From: Variovorax paradoxus | GTDB lineage: Bacteria; Pseudomonadota; Gammaproteobacteria; Burkholderiales; Burkholderiaceae_C | Length of the DNA stretch: 64,000 nt | Assembly (NCBI GenBank): GCA_016806145.1 | Contig: CP063166.1 | Span: forward strand, 186,001 to 250,000 | Direction of reading: 5' to 3' | Shown: positions 21,393-33,188 of the stretch, piece after piece | How the letters are laid out: each line of letters begins with the position of its first letter | How positions within the stretch are numbered: the first letter of the stretch is position 1 | Notes under the pieces: generated by a model | Databases searched by the model: none | What the model was told of the DNA's origin: nothing | The model's input: the letters and a program-made list of their open reading frames with translations, nothing else | Position numbers and translations under genes: made by a program

Positions 21393-22637
21393 ATGACCCT
21401 CTCCCATCCTTCCGCCGACGGCCTCTGGACCGGCCTGCGCCTCGCGCCGGGCGCCGCGCCCGGCATCGAATCGGACGATGCCGCCCTCGTCGTCGCGCAG
21501 GGCACGATCCGCTGGGTCGGCGCGCGCGCCGCGCTGCCGGCCGAGTACGCGGCATTGCCCGTGCACGACGGCGGCGGCGCGCTGGCCACGCCGGGCCTGG
21601 TCGACTGCCACACCCACCTGGTCTACGGCGGCCAGCGCGCCAACGAGTTCGCGATGCGGCTCGCGGGCGCGAGCTACGAGGAGGTGGCGAAGGCCGGCGG
21701 CGGCATCGTGTCCTCGGTGCGCGCCACGCGCGAGGCCGACGAAGACACGCTGTTCGCCCAGGCCGCGCCGCGTCTCGAGGCACTGCTCGCCGACGGCGTC
21801 TGCGCGATCGAGATCAAGTCGGGCTACGGCCTCGCGCTCGCGCACGAGCGCAAGCAGCTGCGCGTGGCGCGGCGGCTCGGCGAGCACTACGGCGTGACGG
21901 TGCGCACCACCTTCCTCGGCGCCCATGCGCTGCCGCCCGAGTACGCGGGCCGCAGCGGCGAGTACATCGAGCTGGTGTGCCGCGAGATGCTGCCGGCGCT
22001 CGCGGCCGAGGGGCTGGTCGACGCGGTCGACGTGTTCTGCGAGCGCATCGCCTTCTCGCTCGCCGAAACCGAGCGCGTGTTCCAGGCCGCCCGGGCGCTG
22101 GGCCTGCCGGTCAAGCTGCATGCCGAGCAGCTCTCGGACATGGGCGGCGCCGCGCTGGCCGCGCACTACGGCGCGCTGTCCTGCGACCACATCGAGCACC
22201 TGTCGGCCGAGGGCATCGAGGCGATGCGCGCGGCCGGCACCGTGGCCGTGTTGCTGCCCGGCGCCTACTACACGCTGCGCGACACCCACCTGCCGCCGAT
22301 CGAGGCGCTGCGCGCCGCGGGCGTGCCGATGGCGGTCTCGACCGACCACAACCCCGGCACCTCGCCCGCGCTGAGCCTGCTGCTGATGGTCAACATGGCC
22401 TGCACCCTGTTCCGCCTCACCGTGCCCGAGGCGCTGGCCGGCGTCACGGTGCATGCGGCGCGCGCGCTCGGCCTGGCGGCCACGCATGGCGCGATCGCCG
22501 CGGGCCGGCCCGCGAACTTCGTTCTCTGGTCGGTGCGCGACGCGGCCGAGCTCGCCTACTGGTTCGGCCAGCGACCCGTGCGCACCGTGGTGCGGCAGGG
22601 CCGTATCGCCGTCGAAGCCGTGGGAGCCTCGGCATGA
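21393..22637 (+). CDS. hutI: imidazolonepropionase
   Basis: The 414-aa amidohydrolase has metal ligands in [15 protein letters not shown], the substrate-loop region [16 protein letters not shown] and [10 protein letters not shown]. It opens the ring of 4-imidazolone-5-propionate to give N-formimino-L-glutamate (step 3). The start at 21393 was chosen over the upstream in-frame ATG at 21375, which would add six residues unlike the family. Its stop overlaps the hutF start (ATGA). Confidence 0.96.
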   Translation: MTLSHPSADGLWTGLRLAPGAAPGIESDDAALVVAQGTIRWVGARAALPAEYAALPVHDGGGALATPGLVDCHTHLVYGGQRANEFAMRLAGASYEEVAKAGGGIVSSVRATREADEDTLFAQAAPRLEALLADGVCAIEIKSGYGLALAHERKQLRVARRLGEHYGVTVRTTFLGAHALPPEYAGRSGEYIELVCREMLPALAAEGLVDAVDVFCERIAFSLAETERVFQAARALGLPVKLHAEQLSDMGGAALAAHYGALSCDHIEHLSAEGIEAMRAAGTVAVLLPGAYYTLRDTHLPPIEALRAAGVPMAVSTDHNPGTSPALSLLLMVNMACTLFRLTVPEALAGVTVHAARALGLAATHGAIAAGRPANFVLWSVRDAAELAYWFGQRPVRTVVRQGRIAVEAVGASA

Positions 22638-24016
22638 CGCGCGCGCTGTTCGCGGCCGATGCGCTGCTGCCCACCGGCTGGGCGAAGAACGTGCTGCTGG
22701 CATGGAACGAGGCCGGCCAGCTCGTCGAGACGAGAGCCGATGCCGACAAGCCCGCCGCTGCCGACACCGCCAGCGGCCCCGTGATCCCCGGCATGCCCAA
22801 CCTGCATTCGCACGCCTTCCAGCGCGCCTTCGCGGGCCTGACCGAGCACCGCGCCGAACAGCAGGACAGCTTCTGGAGCTGGCGCACGCTGATGTACCGC
22901 TTCGCCGCGCGCCTCGGCCCGCGGCAGATGGAGGACATCGCGACCTGGCTCTATGCCGAGATGCTCGAGGCCGGCTACACCAGCGTCTGCGAGTTCCAGT
23001 ACGTGCACCACGACGCCGACGGCAAGCCCTATGCCGACGACGCCACGCTGAGCCGCGCGCTGCTGCGCGCCGCCCACAAGACCGGCATCGGCTTCACCCT
23101 GCTGCCGGTGCTCTACCAGACCAGCGGCTTCGGCGGCCTGCCGCCCAACGAGGGGCAGCGGCGCTTCATCCGTTCCACCGACTCGATGCTGCGGCTGCTC
23201 GAGGCACTCAAGCCCGCCTGCGACGCGCAGGGCGCGCGGCTCGGCCTCGCGCCGCACTCGCTGCGCGCGGTGCCGCCCGAGGCGTTGCGCGAGGCGCTCG
23301 CGGGGCTCGATGCGATCGAGGCCGGTGCGCCGGTCCACATCCACATCGCCGAGCAGACCAAGGAGGTCGACGACTGCATCGCCTGGAGCGGCCAGCGCCC
23401 GGTGGCGTGGCTGCTCGACCATGCGCCGGTCGACGCGCGCTGGTGCCTGGTGCATGCCACGCACATGGACGCCGACGAATACCGGCGCGGTGCCAGGAGC
23501 GGCGCGGTCGCCGGCCTCTGCCCGACCACCGAGGCCAACCTCGGCGACGGCCTGTTCGACTTCGCGGCCTGGCGCCAGCACGGCGGCGCGTGGGGCCTGG
23601 GCTCCGACAGCCATGCCTGCGTCGATGCGGCCGAGGAGCTGCTGATGCTCGAGTACGGCCAGCGCCTGCGCACGCGCCAGCGCAACGTGGGCGCGACCGC
23701 GGCGCAGCCACACGTGGCGACCGCGCTCACCCTGCAGGCGGTGCAGGGCGGCGCGCAGGCCGCGGGCCGCGCCATCGGCGGCCTCGCGGCGGGCCAGCAG
23801 GCCGACTTCGTGGTGCTCGATGCGCAACGGCTCGCGCTGCAGGGGCTGCCGGCGCCCGACATGCTGTCGGCGCACGTCTTCGCAAGCCACCGCACCAGCG
23901 CGATCGACGCCGTATGGGTGGCGGGCCGCCCGCGCGTTGCCGCCGGACGCCATGCGCTGCATGCCGAGGCCGCGTCGGCCTTCGTGGCCGCGCGCACCCA
24001 ACTGCTCCAAGACTGA
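22634..24016 (+). CDS. hutF: formimidoylglutamate deiminase
   Basis: The 460-aa amidohydrolase has [18 protein letters not shown] (HxH metal site), [22 protein letters not shown] and [11 protein letters not shown]. It deaminates N-formimino-L-glutamate to N-formyl-L-glutamate plus ammonia. Its presence with HutG defines the five-step Pseudomonas-type route rather than the four-step route through formamide. It is coupled to hutI by a 4-nt overlap. Confidence 0.96.
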   Translation: MTRALFAADALLPTGWAKNVLLAWNEAGQLVETRADADKPAAADTASGPVIPGMPNLHSHAFQRAFAGLTEHRAEQQDSFWSWRTLMYRFAARLGPRQMEDIATWLYAEMLEAGYTSVCEFQYVHHDADGKPYADDATLSRALLRAAHKTGIGFTLLPVLYQTSGFGGLPPNEGQRRFIRSTDSMLRLLEALKPACDAQGARLGLAPHSLRAVPPEALREALAGLDAIEAGAPVHIHIAEQTKEVDDCIAWSGQRPVAWLLDHAPVDARWCLVHATHMDADEYRRGARSGAVAGLCPTTEANLGDGLFDFAAWRQHGGAWGLGSDSHACVDAAEELLMLEYGQRLRTRQRNVGATAAQPHVATALTLQAVQGGAQAAGRAIGGLAAGQQADFVVLDAQRLALQGLPAPDMLSAHVFASHRTSAIDAVWVAGRPRVAAGRHALHAEAASAFVAARTQLLQD

Positions 24017-24029
24017 GGAACCCCATGCC

Positions 24030-24845
24030 ATGACTTTCGCCACCACCGAACCGGCCTTCCGCTTCCGCCAGGGCACGCGCCCGCTGCTGATCTCGATGCC
24101 GCACGTGGGCACCCACGTGCCGGGCGCGCTGCTCGCGCGCTTCACCGAGGAGGCGCGCCACGTGCCCGACACCGACTGGCACCTCGAGCAGCTCTACGAC
24201 TTCGCCGACGAACTCGGCGCCTCGGTGCTGGTGGCCACGCACTCGCGCTACGTGATCGACCTCAACCGTCCGCCCGACGGCGCCAGCCTCTACCCGGGCC
24301 AGAGCGTCACCGGCCTGTGCCCGGTCGACACCTTCGACGACACGCCGCTGTACGCCGCGGGCGACCTGCCCGGCGAGGCCGAGATCGCCGCGCGCCGCGA
24401 TGCGATCTGGCAGCCCTACCACGCGCAGCTCGCGGCCGAATTGGCGCGACTCAAGGCCGCGCACGGCACCATCGCGCTGTGGGACGCGCACTCGATCCGC
24501 TCGGTGCTGCCGCGCTTCTTCGAGGGCAAGCTGCCCGACCTCAACCTCGGCACCGCCGACGGCAGGAGCTGCGACCCCGCGCTCGCCGCCACCTTGCTGG
24601 GCATCGCGACGTCGAACCCCGGCTACACCGGCGTGCTCAACGGCCGCTTCAAGGGCGGCCACATCACGCGCCAGTACGGCAACCCCGCGGGTGGCGTGCA
24701 CGCGGTGCAGCTCGAGATGACGCAGTCGAGCTACATGCAGGAGGCGCTGCCCTTCGCCTACCTGCCCCAGGTGGCGGCCGGCGTGCAGCCGCAGGTGCGC
24801 CGCATGCTCGAGGCGGTGCTCGACTTCGTCGAAGGCCGCGGGTGA
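24030..24845 (+). CDS. hutG: N-formylglutamate deformylase
   Basis: The 271-aa zinc amidohydrolase of the FGase family has LLISMPHVGTHVP, the RYVIDLNRPP block and GRFKGGHITRQYG near the C-terminus. It releases formate and L-glutamate from N-formylglutamate, the last step. It starts 13 bp after hutF and is followed after 7 bp by the FAD oxidase gene, so it continues the same operon. Confidence 0.95.
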   Translation: MTFATTEPAFRFRQGTRPLLISMPHVGTHVPGALLARFTEEARHVPDTDWHLEQLYDFADELGASVLVATHSRYVIDLNRPPDGASLYPGQSVTGLCPVDTFDDTPLYAAGDLPGEAEIAARRDAIWQPYHAQLAAELARLKAAHGTIALWDAHSIRSVLPRFFEGKLPDLNLGTADGRSCDPALAATLLGIATSNPGYTGVLNGRFKGGHITRQYGNPAGGVHAVQLEMTQSSYMQEALPFAYLPQVAAGVQPQVRRMLEAVLDFVEGRG

Positions 24846-24852
24846 GCCAGCA

Positions 24853-26241
24853 GTGAGCGACGAGGCCTTTCTCGCCGCGCTCGGCGAAGCACTGGGCGCC
24901 GGCCAGGTGCTGCGCGGCGAGGCCATCGCAGAGCGCCATCGCAGCGACTGGAGCGGCGTTGCGCCCGTGCTGCCGCTGGCGCTGGTTCGGCCGCGCGACA
25001 CGCGCGAGGTGTCGGCCGTGCTGCGCCTTTGCAGCGAGCATCGCGTGCCCGTGGTGCCGCAGGGCGGGCTCACCGGGCTGGCCGGCGCGGCGGTGCCGCG
25101 CGCGGATGCGATCGCGCTCTCGCTCGAACGCATGAACGCCATCGAGTCGCTCGATGCCGCCGCCGGCACGCTGACCGTGCAGGCCGGCGCCACCCTGCAG
25201 TCGGTGCAGGAGGCGGCCGCCGCGCAGGGCCTGCTGTTCGGCGTTGACTTCGGCGCGCGCGGCTCGTGCCAGATCGGCGGCGCGCTGTCGACCAACGCGG
25301 GCGGCAACGGCGTGCTGCAGTTCGGGATGATGCGCGAACAGGCGCTGGGCCTGGAGGTGGTGCTGGCCGACGGCCGCGTGCTGCCGATGCTGCGGCCCAT
25401 GCTCAAGAACAACACCGGCTACGACCTCAAGCAGTTCTTCATCGGCGCCGAGGGCACGCTGGGCGTGATCACGCGCGCGCTGCTGCGGCTGCATCCGGCA
25501 CCGCGCGCCAAGGCCACCGCGCTGGTCGCGCTGCCGGACTTCGAGGCCGCGCTGGCGCTGCTGCGCCGGATCGGCGCACGCTTTCCGGGTGCGCTGGCGG
25601 CCTTCGAGCTGATGTGGCGCGACTTCGTGCAGACCTCGCTGCGCTGGCAGCAACTGCGCGAGCCCTTCGACGCGGTGCATCCGCTGGTGGCGCTGGTCGA
25701 CGTGGCCGGCGAGGACGAGGCCGCGCTGCGCGAGGCGCTCGAGGCGGCGCTGGCCGGCGCGATGGAGGAGGGCGCGGCGGTCGATGCCGTCATCGCCCAG
25801 TCGCAGTCGCAGGCGCGTGCCTTCTGGAAGATCCGCGAGGCCACGGCCGAGCTGCCGGTGCACATGCATCCGCCGATCAACCTCGACGTGAGCCTGCCGA
25901 TGGCCGCCATCGGCCGCTTCGCCGACGACTGCCGCGCGGCGCTCGATGCACGCTGGCCCGGGCACCATTCGCTGTTCTTCGGCCATGTGGGCGACAGCAA
26001 CCTGCACGTGACCACCGACGGCCAGGCCATCGGCGGCGAGGCCGAGGCCTTCGAGCGCATGGTGTACGCGCAGGTCGAGGCCCGCGGCGGCAGCATCTCG
26101 GCCGAGCACGGCATCGGCCTGCACAAGAAGCCCTACCTGGGCGCGAGCCGCACTCCCGACGAACTGGCCGCCATGCGCGCCATCAAGCAGGCGCTCGACC
26201 CCCTCCACCTGCTCAACCCCGGCAAGGTATTCGACCTGTGA
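24853..26241 (+). CDS. FAD-linked 2-hydroxyacid oxidase/dehydrogenase (GlcD/D-LDH type)
   Basis: The 462-aa protein starts at a GTG. It has the PCMH FAD-binding domain (VVPQGGLTGLAGAAVP, then GARGSCQIGGALSTNAGG) and the C-terminal FAD-oxidase cap with FFGHVGDSNLHV and GSISAEHGIGLHKK. Relatives oxidise D-lactate, glycolate or 2-hydroxyglutarate to the 2-oxoacid. The location is the tail of the hut operon, overlapping the HisC-like aminotransferase by 4 nt. That suggests imidazole-lactate as a possible substrate, which is inference. Confidence 0.88.
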   Translation: MSDEAFLAALGEALGAGQVLRGEAIAERHRSDWSGVAPVLPLALVRPRDTREVSAVLRLCSEHRVPVVPQGGLTGLAGAAVPRADAIALSLERMNAIESLDAAAGTLTVQAGATLQSVQEAAAAQGLLFGVDFGARGSCQIGGALSTNAGGNGVLQFGMMREQALGLEVVLADGRVLPMLRPMLKNNTGYDLKQFFIGAEGTLGVITRALLRLHPAPRAKATALVALPDFEAALALLRRIGARFPGALAAFELMWRDFVQTSLRWQQLREPFDAVHPLVALVDVAGEDEAALREALEAALAGAMEEGAAVDAVIAQSQSQARAFWKIREATAELPVHMHPPINLDVSLPMAAIGRFADDCRAALDARWPGHHSLFFGHVGDSNLHVTTDGQAIGGEAEAFERMVYAQVEARGGSISAEHGIGLHKKPYLGASRTPDELAAMRAIKQALDPLHLLNPGKVFDL

Positions 26242-27377
26242 ACACGACCGCCATCCATGCCCTCGCGCGGCCCGAAGTCGCGCCGCTGCCGGCCTACAAC
26301 GCCGGCCTGTCCTCGGAGGCCGTGCGCGCGCGCTACGGCGTCGACGAGATCGCGCGGCTCGCGAGCAACGAGAACCCCTATGGCGCGAGCCCCGCGGTGG
26401 CGCGCGCGCTGGTCGACCTGGCGGCGCGCGCGGGCACCTACCCCGATGCCCACTGCACCGCGCTGCGTGCCGCGATCGCCGAGCGCTGCGGCGCGCAGCC
26501 CGCGGAACTGGTGATCGGCAACGGCTCGGAGGACATCCTCCAGATGCTGTGCCAGGCCTTCCTGGGCCCCGGCGACCGCGTGCTCACGCAGCGCCCGGCC
26601 TTCGGCCTGCACGAGATCTATCCGCGCATGATGGGCGCGCAGGTCGAGCTGCTCGCGCTCACGCCCGAACTGGGCTTCGACATCGAGGCCTGGTGCGCGG
26701 CGCTCGCGCGCGGCCCCAAGCTGGTGATGCTGGCCAATCCCTCGAACCCGGTCGGCTGCATGTTCGACACGCAGGACTTCGAGCGGCTGCTGGCCGCCGT
26801 GCCCGCGGGCACGCTGCTGGTGGTCGACGAGGCCTACTACGAATACGCGCGGCTCGCGCCCGGTTACCCCGACGTGCTCGCGCGGCTGCGCGGCGACGCG
26901 GTGGCCTTCCCGTGGATCGTGCTGCGCACCTTCTCCAAGGCCTGGGGCCTGGCGGGCCTGCGCGTGGGCTACGGCATCGCGTCCGACGCGGCGCTGGTGC
27001 AGCTGCTCGACCGCGTGCGCACGCCGTTCAACGTGAACCTCGCGGCGCAGGCCGCGGCGCTCGCGGCCTGGGGCGACGAGGCCTGCATGACGGAGGCCGT
27101 GGAACGGACCGTGCGGCTGCGCGACGCGCTGGCCGCGCATCTGCGCGCGCGCCGCTGGCCGGGGCTGCGCATCGCGCCGTCGGCGGCCAACTTCCTGTTC
27201 ATCGACCTGGGCCGGCCCAACGGGCCGGTCAACGAGGCGCTGCTGGCGCGCGGCATCATCGTCAAGCCGTGGAAGGAGTCGGGTTTCGAGCGCTTCATCC
27301 GCGTCTCGGTCGGCGCGCCGCATGAGCTCGAGCGTTTCGTCGCGGCGATGGACGAGATCATGTCGAAGGTGCCATGA
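26238..27377 (+). CDS. hisC: histidinol-phosphate aminotransferase-like PLP enzyme
   Basis: The 379-aa fold-type I aminotransferase starts at a GTG overlapping the previous stop. LASNENPYGASP, NPSNPVG, VVDEAYYEY and the PLP lysine in RTFSKAWGLAGLRVGYG are all present, as in HisC. It lies outside a his biosynthetic operon and inside a degradation cluster, so it may transaminate histidine/imidazolepyruvate or aromatic 2-oxoacids rather than work in biosynthesis. HisC family members are known to be broad in specificity. The family call is firm; the role is inferred. Confidence 0.85.
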   Translation: MNTTAIHALARPEVAPLPAYNAGLSSEAVRARYGVDEIARLASNENPYGASPAVARALVDLAARAGTYPDAHCTALRAAIAERCGAQPAELVIGNGSEDILQMLCQAFLGPGDRVLTQRPAFGLHEIYPRMMGAQVELLALTPELGFDIEAWCAALARGPKLVMLANPSNPVGCMFDTQDFERLLAAVPAGTLLVVDEAYYEYARLAPGYPDVLARLRGDAVAFPWIVLRTFSKAWGLAGLRVGYGIASDAALVQLLDRVRTPFNVNLAAQAAALAAWGDEACMTEAVERTVRLRDALAAHLRARRWPGLRIAPSAANFLFIDLGRPNGPVNEALLARGIIVKPWKESGFERFIRVSVGAPHELERFVAAMDEIMSKVP

Positions 27378-27523
27378 GGCTCTTTCGCGGCTGGGGCGTC
27401 GTCGCGGCGGCCCATGTGCTGCTGGCGGCCTGGGCGATCCGGGCCCGGCCGCAGGAGCTCGGCCTGCTGGCGCTGCTGTCGGTCGGCTGCCTCGCGCGTG
27501 CGGCCCGGCACGCGCCGGCCTGA
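27374..27523 (+). CDS. small membrane peptide at the hut operon end (49 aa)
   Basis: The ATG overlaps the hisC-like stop (ATGA). The 50-codon frame encodes MRLFRGWGVVAAAHVLLAAW followed by a second hydrophobic patch (ELGLLALLSVGCLARA). It has one or two short membrane helices with Arg-rich ends. I do not recognise it. Translational coupling and normal codon bias favour a real gene, but homologues would be needed to be sure. Confidence 0.4.
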   Translation: MRLFRGWGVVAAAHVLLAAWAIRARPQELGLLALLSVGCLARAARHAPA

Positions 27524-27580
27524 AGTCCCGAAGACCGCTTCGGCGGTGCGGCGGGGGCGCGTTTTCTACAATCCGGACCC

Positions 27581-28630
27581 ATGAAGCCGATCGTCTACAC
27601 CCGTGCCCAGCAACTGCCCGAGATCCTCGGGCGCCGCATCGCCATCCTCGATGGCGCCATGGGCACCATGATCCAGCGCTTCAAGCTCACCGAGGCCCAG
27701 TACCGCGGCGAGCGCTTCAAGAATTTCGAGCGCGACGTGAAGGGCAACAACGAGCTGCTGTCGCTGACCCGGCCCGACGTCATCTCCGACATCCACGAGG
27801 GCTACCTCGCAGCCGGCGCCGACCTGATCGAGACCAACACCTTCGGCGCGACCACCGTCGCGCAGGAGGACTACAAGATGGCGCACCTGGCGCGCGAGAT
27901 GAACCTCGAGTCCGCGAAGCTGGCGCGCGCCGCCTGCGACAAGTACGCCACGCCCGACAAGCCGCGCTTCGTGGCCGGCGCCCTCGGCCCGACGCCCAAG
28001 ACCGCGAGCATCAGCCCCGACGTCAACGATCCGGGCGCGCGCAATGTCGATTTCGAGGCCCTGCGCGCCGCCTACTACGAGCAGACCGAGGCGCTGGTCG
28101 AGGGCGGCGCCGACGTGATCCTGGTCGAGACCATCTTCGACACGCTCAACGCCAAGGCCGCGCTGTTCGCGGTCGACGAGTATTTCGAGAACAGCGGCGA
28201 GCGCCTGCCGCTGATCATCAGCGGCACCGTGACCGACGCCTCGGGCCGCATCCTCAGCGGCCAGACCGTGACCGCCTTCTGGCACAGCGTGCGCCATGCG
28301 CGGCCGCTGGCCATCGGCCTGAACTGCGCGCTGGGCGCGGCGCTGATGCGCCCCTACATCCAGGAACTGGCGCGCGTGGCCGACGACACCTTCATCAGCT
28401 GCTACCCGAACGCCGGCCTGCCCAACCCGATGAGCGACACCGGCTTCGACGAGACGCCCGACGTGACCTCGCGCCTGCTGCACGAGTTCGCGGCCGAGGG
28501 GCTGGTCAACATCGTCGGCGGCTGCTGCGGCACCACGCCCGACCACATCGCGGCGATCGGGCGCGCGGTGTCGCCGGTGGCGGGGCGGCTGCTGAACAAT
28601 GCGGCGGGGTTCTACAAGGAAGCGGCTTGA
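27581..28630 (+). CDS. metH: methionine synthase, homocysteine-binding part (split MetH, N-terminal)
   Basis: The 349-aa protein matches the first module of cobalamin-dependent methionine synthase: [10 protein letters not shown] at the start, [18 protein letters not shown] and the zinc-binding [11 protein letters not shown] near residue 310. It ends where the folate module begins in full-length MetH. It binds homocysteine through zinc. The rest of the enzyme is a separate gene at 30344, 1.7 kb downstream and beyond a LysR/PACE pair. It has no riboswitch of its own. Confidence 0.94.
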   Translation: MKPIVYTRAQQLPEILGRRIAILDGAMGTMIQRFKLTEAQYRGERFKNFERDVKGNNELLSLTRPDVISDIHEGYLAAGADLIETNTFGATTVAQEDYKMAHLAREMNLESAKLARAACDKYATPDKPRFVAGALGPTPKTASISPDVNDPGARNVDFEALRAAYYEQTEALVEGGADVILVETIFDTLNAKAALFAVDEYFENSGERLPLIISGTVTDASGRILSGQTVTAFWHSVRHARPLAIGLNCALGAALMRPYIQELARVADDTFISCYPNAGLPNPMSDTGFDETPDVTSRLLHEFAAEGLVNIVGGCCGTTPDHIAAIGRAVSPVAGRLLNNAAGFYKEAA

Positions 28631-28653
28631 GCCCGGGCCCGTAGCCTCGCGTT

Positions 28654-29577
28654 TCAGGACGCGATAGGCACCGACACCCCGGCAGCCTGCCGCTCGCGCG
28701 AAATCAGCGCCACGAAGCGCTGCGCCCCCAGCCCCAGCGGCCGTTCGCGCGACCACACCACGTCCACCCACAGGTTCAGGCCGTTGCTGAGGTTCTCGAG
28801 CGGGATCTCGACCAGCGCGCCCGCCGCCACGTGCGGCCGCACGAAATTGCGCGGCAGCCAGCCCCAGCCGACGCCGGCGGTGATCAGGCTCAGGGCGGCC
28901 AGCGCGTTGTCGGTGCGCCAGAGGTGGCGCGCGAACACGCTGCGCGGGTCCATGGTCGCGACGAGGTCGCGGCCGGCCACCACGATCTGGCGGGTGGCGA
29001 TCAGGTGCTCCTCGCGCAGGCGGCCGCCGGGCGCGGCGGCCAGCACCGGGTGGCCCGGCGCCATCACCGCGACCATGGTGTCGCTGCCCACCTCCTGGAA
29101 GCCCTCGCGGCCGTCGAGGCTGGGCCGCTCGAACACCAGCGCGAGCTGGGCCCGGCCGCTGTGCAGCAGCGCCAGCGCGTCGGCCTGCGGCGCGGCCAGC
29201 ACCTCGACCTGCAGCAGCGGGTACTCGTGCGCCAGCTCGGCCAGCGCGCCGCTCCAGGGCGCGGCCAGCAGCTCGGGCGCGATCGCGAGCGTGAGCCGCT
29301 CCTCCAGCCCCTGCGTGAGCGCCAGCGCCTGCGCGTCGAGCTGGCGCAGCTGCGCCGCCAGCGCGCGCGCCTGCGGCTCGAGCGAGCGCGCGGCGGCCGT
29401 GGGCCGGGGCTCGCGGCCCTTGCGGTCGAACAGCTGCAGGTCGAGCTCGGCCTCGAGGTGGGCGATGGCCATGCTGACCGCCGACGGCACACGGCGCAGC
29501 GCGCGGGCGGCGGCCGAGAAGGAGCCGTGGTCGATCACGGCCAGGAAAACTTCGACGCTCTCGCTGGAGAAGCTCAT
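28654..29577 (-). CDS. LysR-family regulator beside the PACE efflux gene
   Basis: The 307-aa LysR protein has its HTH in residues 1-60 (SESVEVFLAVIDHGSFSAAARAL, then SAVSMAIAHLEAEL). The substrate-binding-like domain follows. It is divergent from the PACE transporter, with a 117-bp spacer holding a T-N11-A box (29609-29621). The usual LysR arrangement would make it the regulator of that transporter. It lies between the two methionine synthase genes but shows no link to methionine. Confidence 0.87.
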   Translation of the reverse strand: MSFSSESVEVFLAVIDHGSFSAAARALRRVPSAVSMAIAHLEAELDLQLFDRKGREPRPTAAARSLEPQARALAAQLRQLDAQALALTQGLEERLTLAIAPELLAAPWSGALAELAHEYPLLQVEVLAAPQADALALLHSGRAQLALVFERPSLDGREGFQEVGSDTMVAVMAPGHPVLAAAPGGRLREEHLIATRQIVVAGRDLVATMDPRSVFARHLWRTDNALAALSLITAGVGWGWLPRNFVRPHVAAGALVEIPLENLSNGLNLWVDVVWSRERPLGLGAQRFVALISRERQAAGVSVPIAS

Positions 29578-29601
29578 GGCGGTTTTCGGATGGACCTATC
29601 A

Positions 29602-29629
29602 ATAAAACTGAAATAAGTTGACTTTTTAT
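29602..29629. promoter_or_regulatory. LysR box between the regulator and the PACE gene
   Basis: Outer arms ATAAAA (29602-29607) and TTTTAT (29624-29629) flank TGAAATAAGTTGA, a T-N11-A LysR-type core at 29609-29621. A TTGACT at 29618-29623 could be the -35 of the PACE gene, so the bound regulator would overlap the promoter. No good -10 was found at normal spacing. Confidence 0.5.
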
Positions 29630-29694
29630 ATCAGCAGAAGACACATAAAGTCCAGGCATTGCAGTCACACAACAAGCCAAAGAGAAAGTCCGTC

Positions 29695-30132
29695 ATGCAG
29701 GGAATCCAGCGCCGCATCGTCTACATCACCCTCTACGAAGGGATCGCCATCGTGGCCGCCAGCGCCGGGCTGGCGCTGCTGACGGGCGCCGGCCTCGGCC
29801 ATTCGGGCGCGCTGGCGGTGGCGGCCTCGGTCATCGCGGTGATCTGGAACCTGATCTTCAACAGCCTGTTCGAGCGCTGGGAGGCGCGCCAGGCGGTGCG
29901 CGGGCGCAGCATCAAGCGCCGCATCGCCCATGCCATCGGCTTCGAGGGCGGCCTGATCGGCCTACTGGTGCCGATGTTCGCCTGGGGCCTGGGCATCTCG
30001 CTGTGGCAGGCGCTGGTGATGGACCTCGGGCTGGTGATCTTCTTCCTGGTCTACACCTTCGTCTTCAACTGGGCCTTCGACCGCGCCTTCGGGCTGCCGG
30101 CGTCGGCGGCGCCGGTCGCGCAGGCGGCCTGA
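29695..30132 (+). CDS. PACE-family multidrug/biocide efflux transporter
   Basis: The 145-aa protein has four transmembrane helices in two repeats with the PACE signatures: RRIVYITLYEGIAI in helix 1, WNLIFNSLFERWE after helix 2, RRIAHAIGFEGGLI in helix 3 and YTFVFNWAFDRAF after helix 4. Family members export cationic biocides such as chlorhexidine, or short polyamines, across the inner membrane by proton exchange. The start at 29695 follows the LysR box and the divergent regulator. It ends 60 bp before the SAH riboswitch of the next gene. Confidence 0.9.
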   Translation: MQGIQRRIVYITLYEGIAIVAASAGLALLTGAGLGHSGALAVAASVIAVIWNLIFNSLFERWEARQAVRGRSIKRRIAHAIGFEGGLIGLLVPMFAWGLGISLWQALVMDLGLVIFFLVYTFVFNWAFDRAFGLPASAAPVAQAA

Positions 30133-30191
30133 ACCCGCGCCGATAGACCCGCGCGCCGGCCGCGCCACCGGCAGCCGGTAAAATCGCCACC

Positions 30192-30340
30192 CCTTCCAAG
30201 GAGCGTTGCAGCGGCGGCGCGCGGCACCCCCGGTCCGCGCACCCGCCGTCAGGCTTGGAAGGCGCCTTCTCGCAGAACCTGCCCGGAAGGCCCGGTTGCA
30301 ACGACGCTCACCTGACGTGTCTTCCCCTGCCCAGGTGAGC
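30192..30340 (+). ncRNA. S-adenosylhomocysteine (SAH) riboswitch with RBS-sequestering hairpin
   Basis: The leader has the SAH-riboswitch layout. CCTTCCAAG (from 30192) can pair with CTTGGAAGG in the middle (pseudoknot helix). GAGCG-TTGCA (30201-30210) pairs with TGCAA-CGA-CGCTC (30297-30309) to form P1. The 3' side of P1 continues as GCTCACCTG (30306-30314), an exact 9-bp complement of CAGGTGAGC (30332-30340), which contains the metH ribosome-binding site. SAH binding would lock the first fold and free the site, an on-switch for SAH recycling. SAH riboswitches are known upstream of metH and ahcY in betaproteobacteria. Confidence 0.88.
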
Positions 30341-30343
30341 CCC

Positions 30344-33091
<2,748 letters not shown>

Positions 33092-33188
33092 CGGCGCGCG
33101 GCGGGCCCTTCCGTTCCCCCGCGCCGCCGCCATCCACGCCGCCCGCCCCGCGGGCCGCTGAACCGATCCAGGCTTCCGGGGGATTCCC

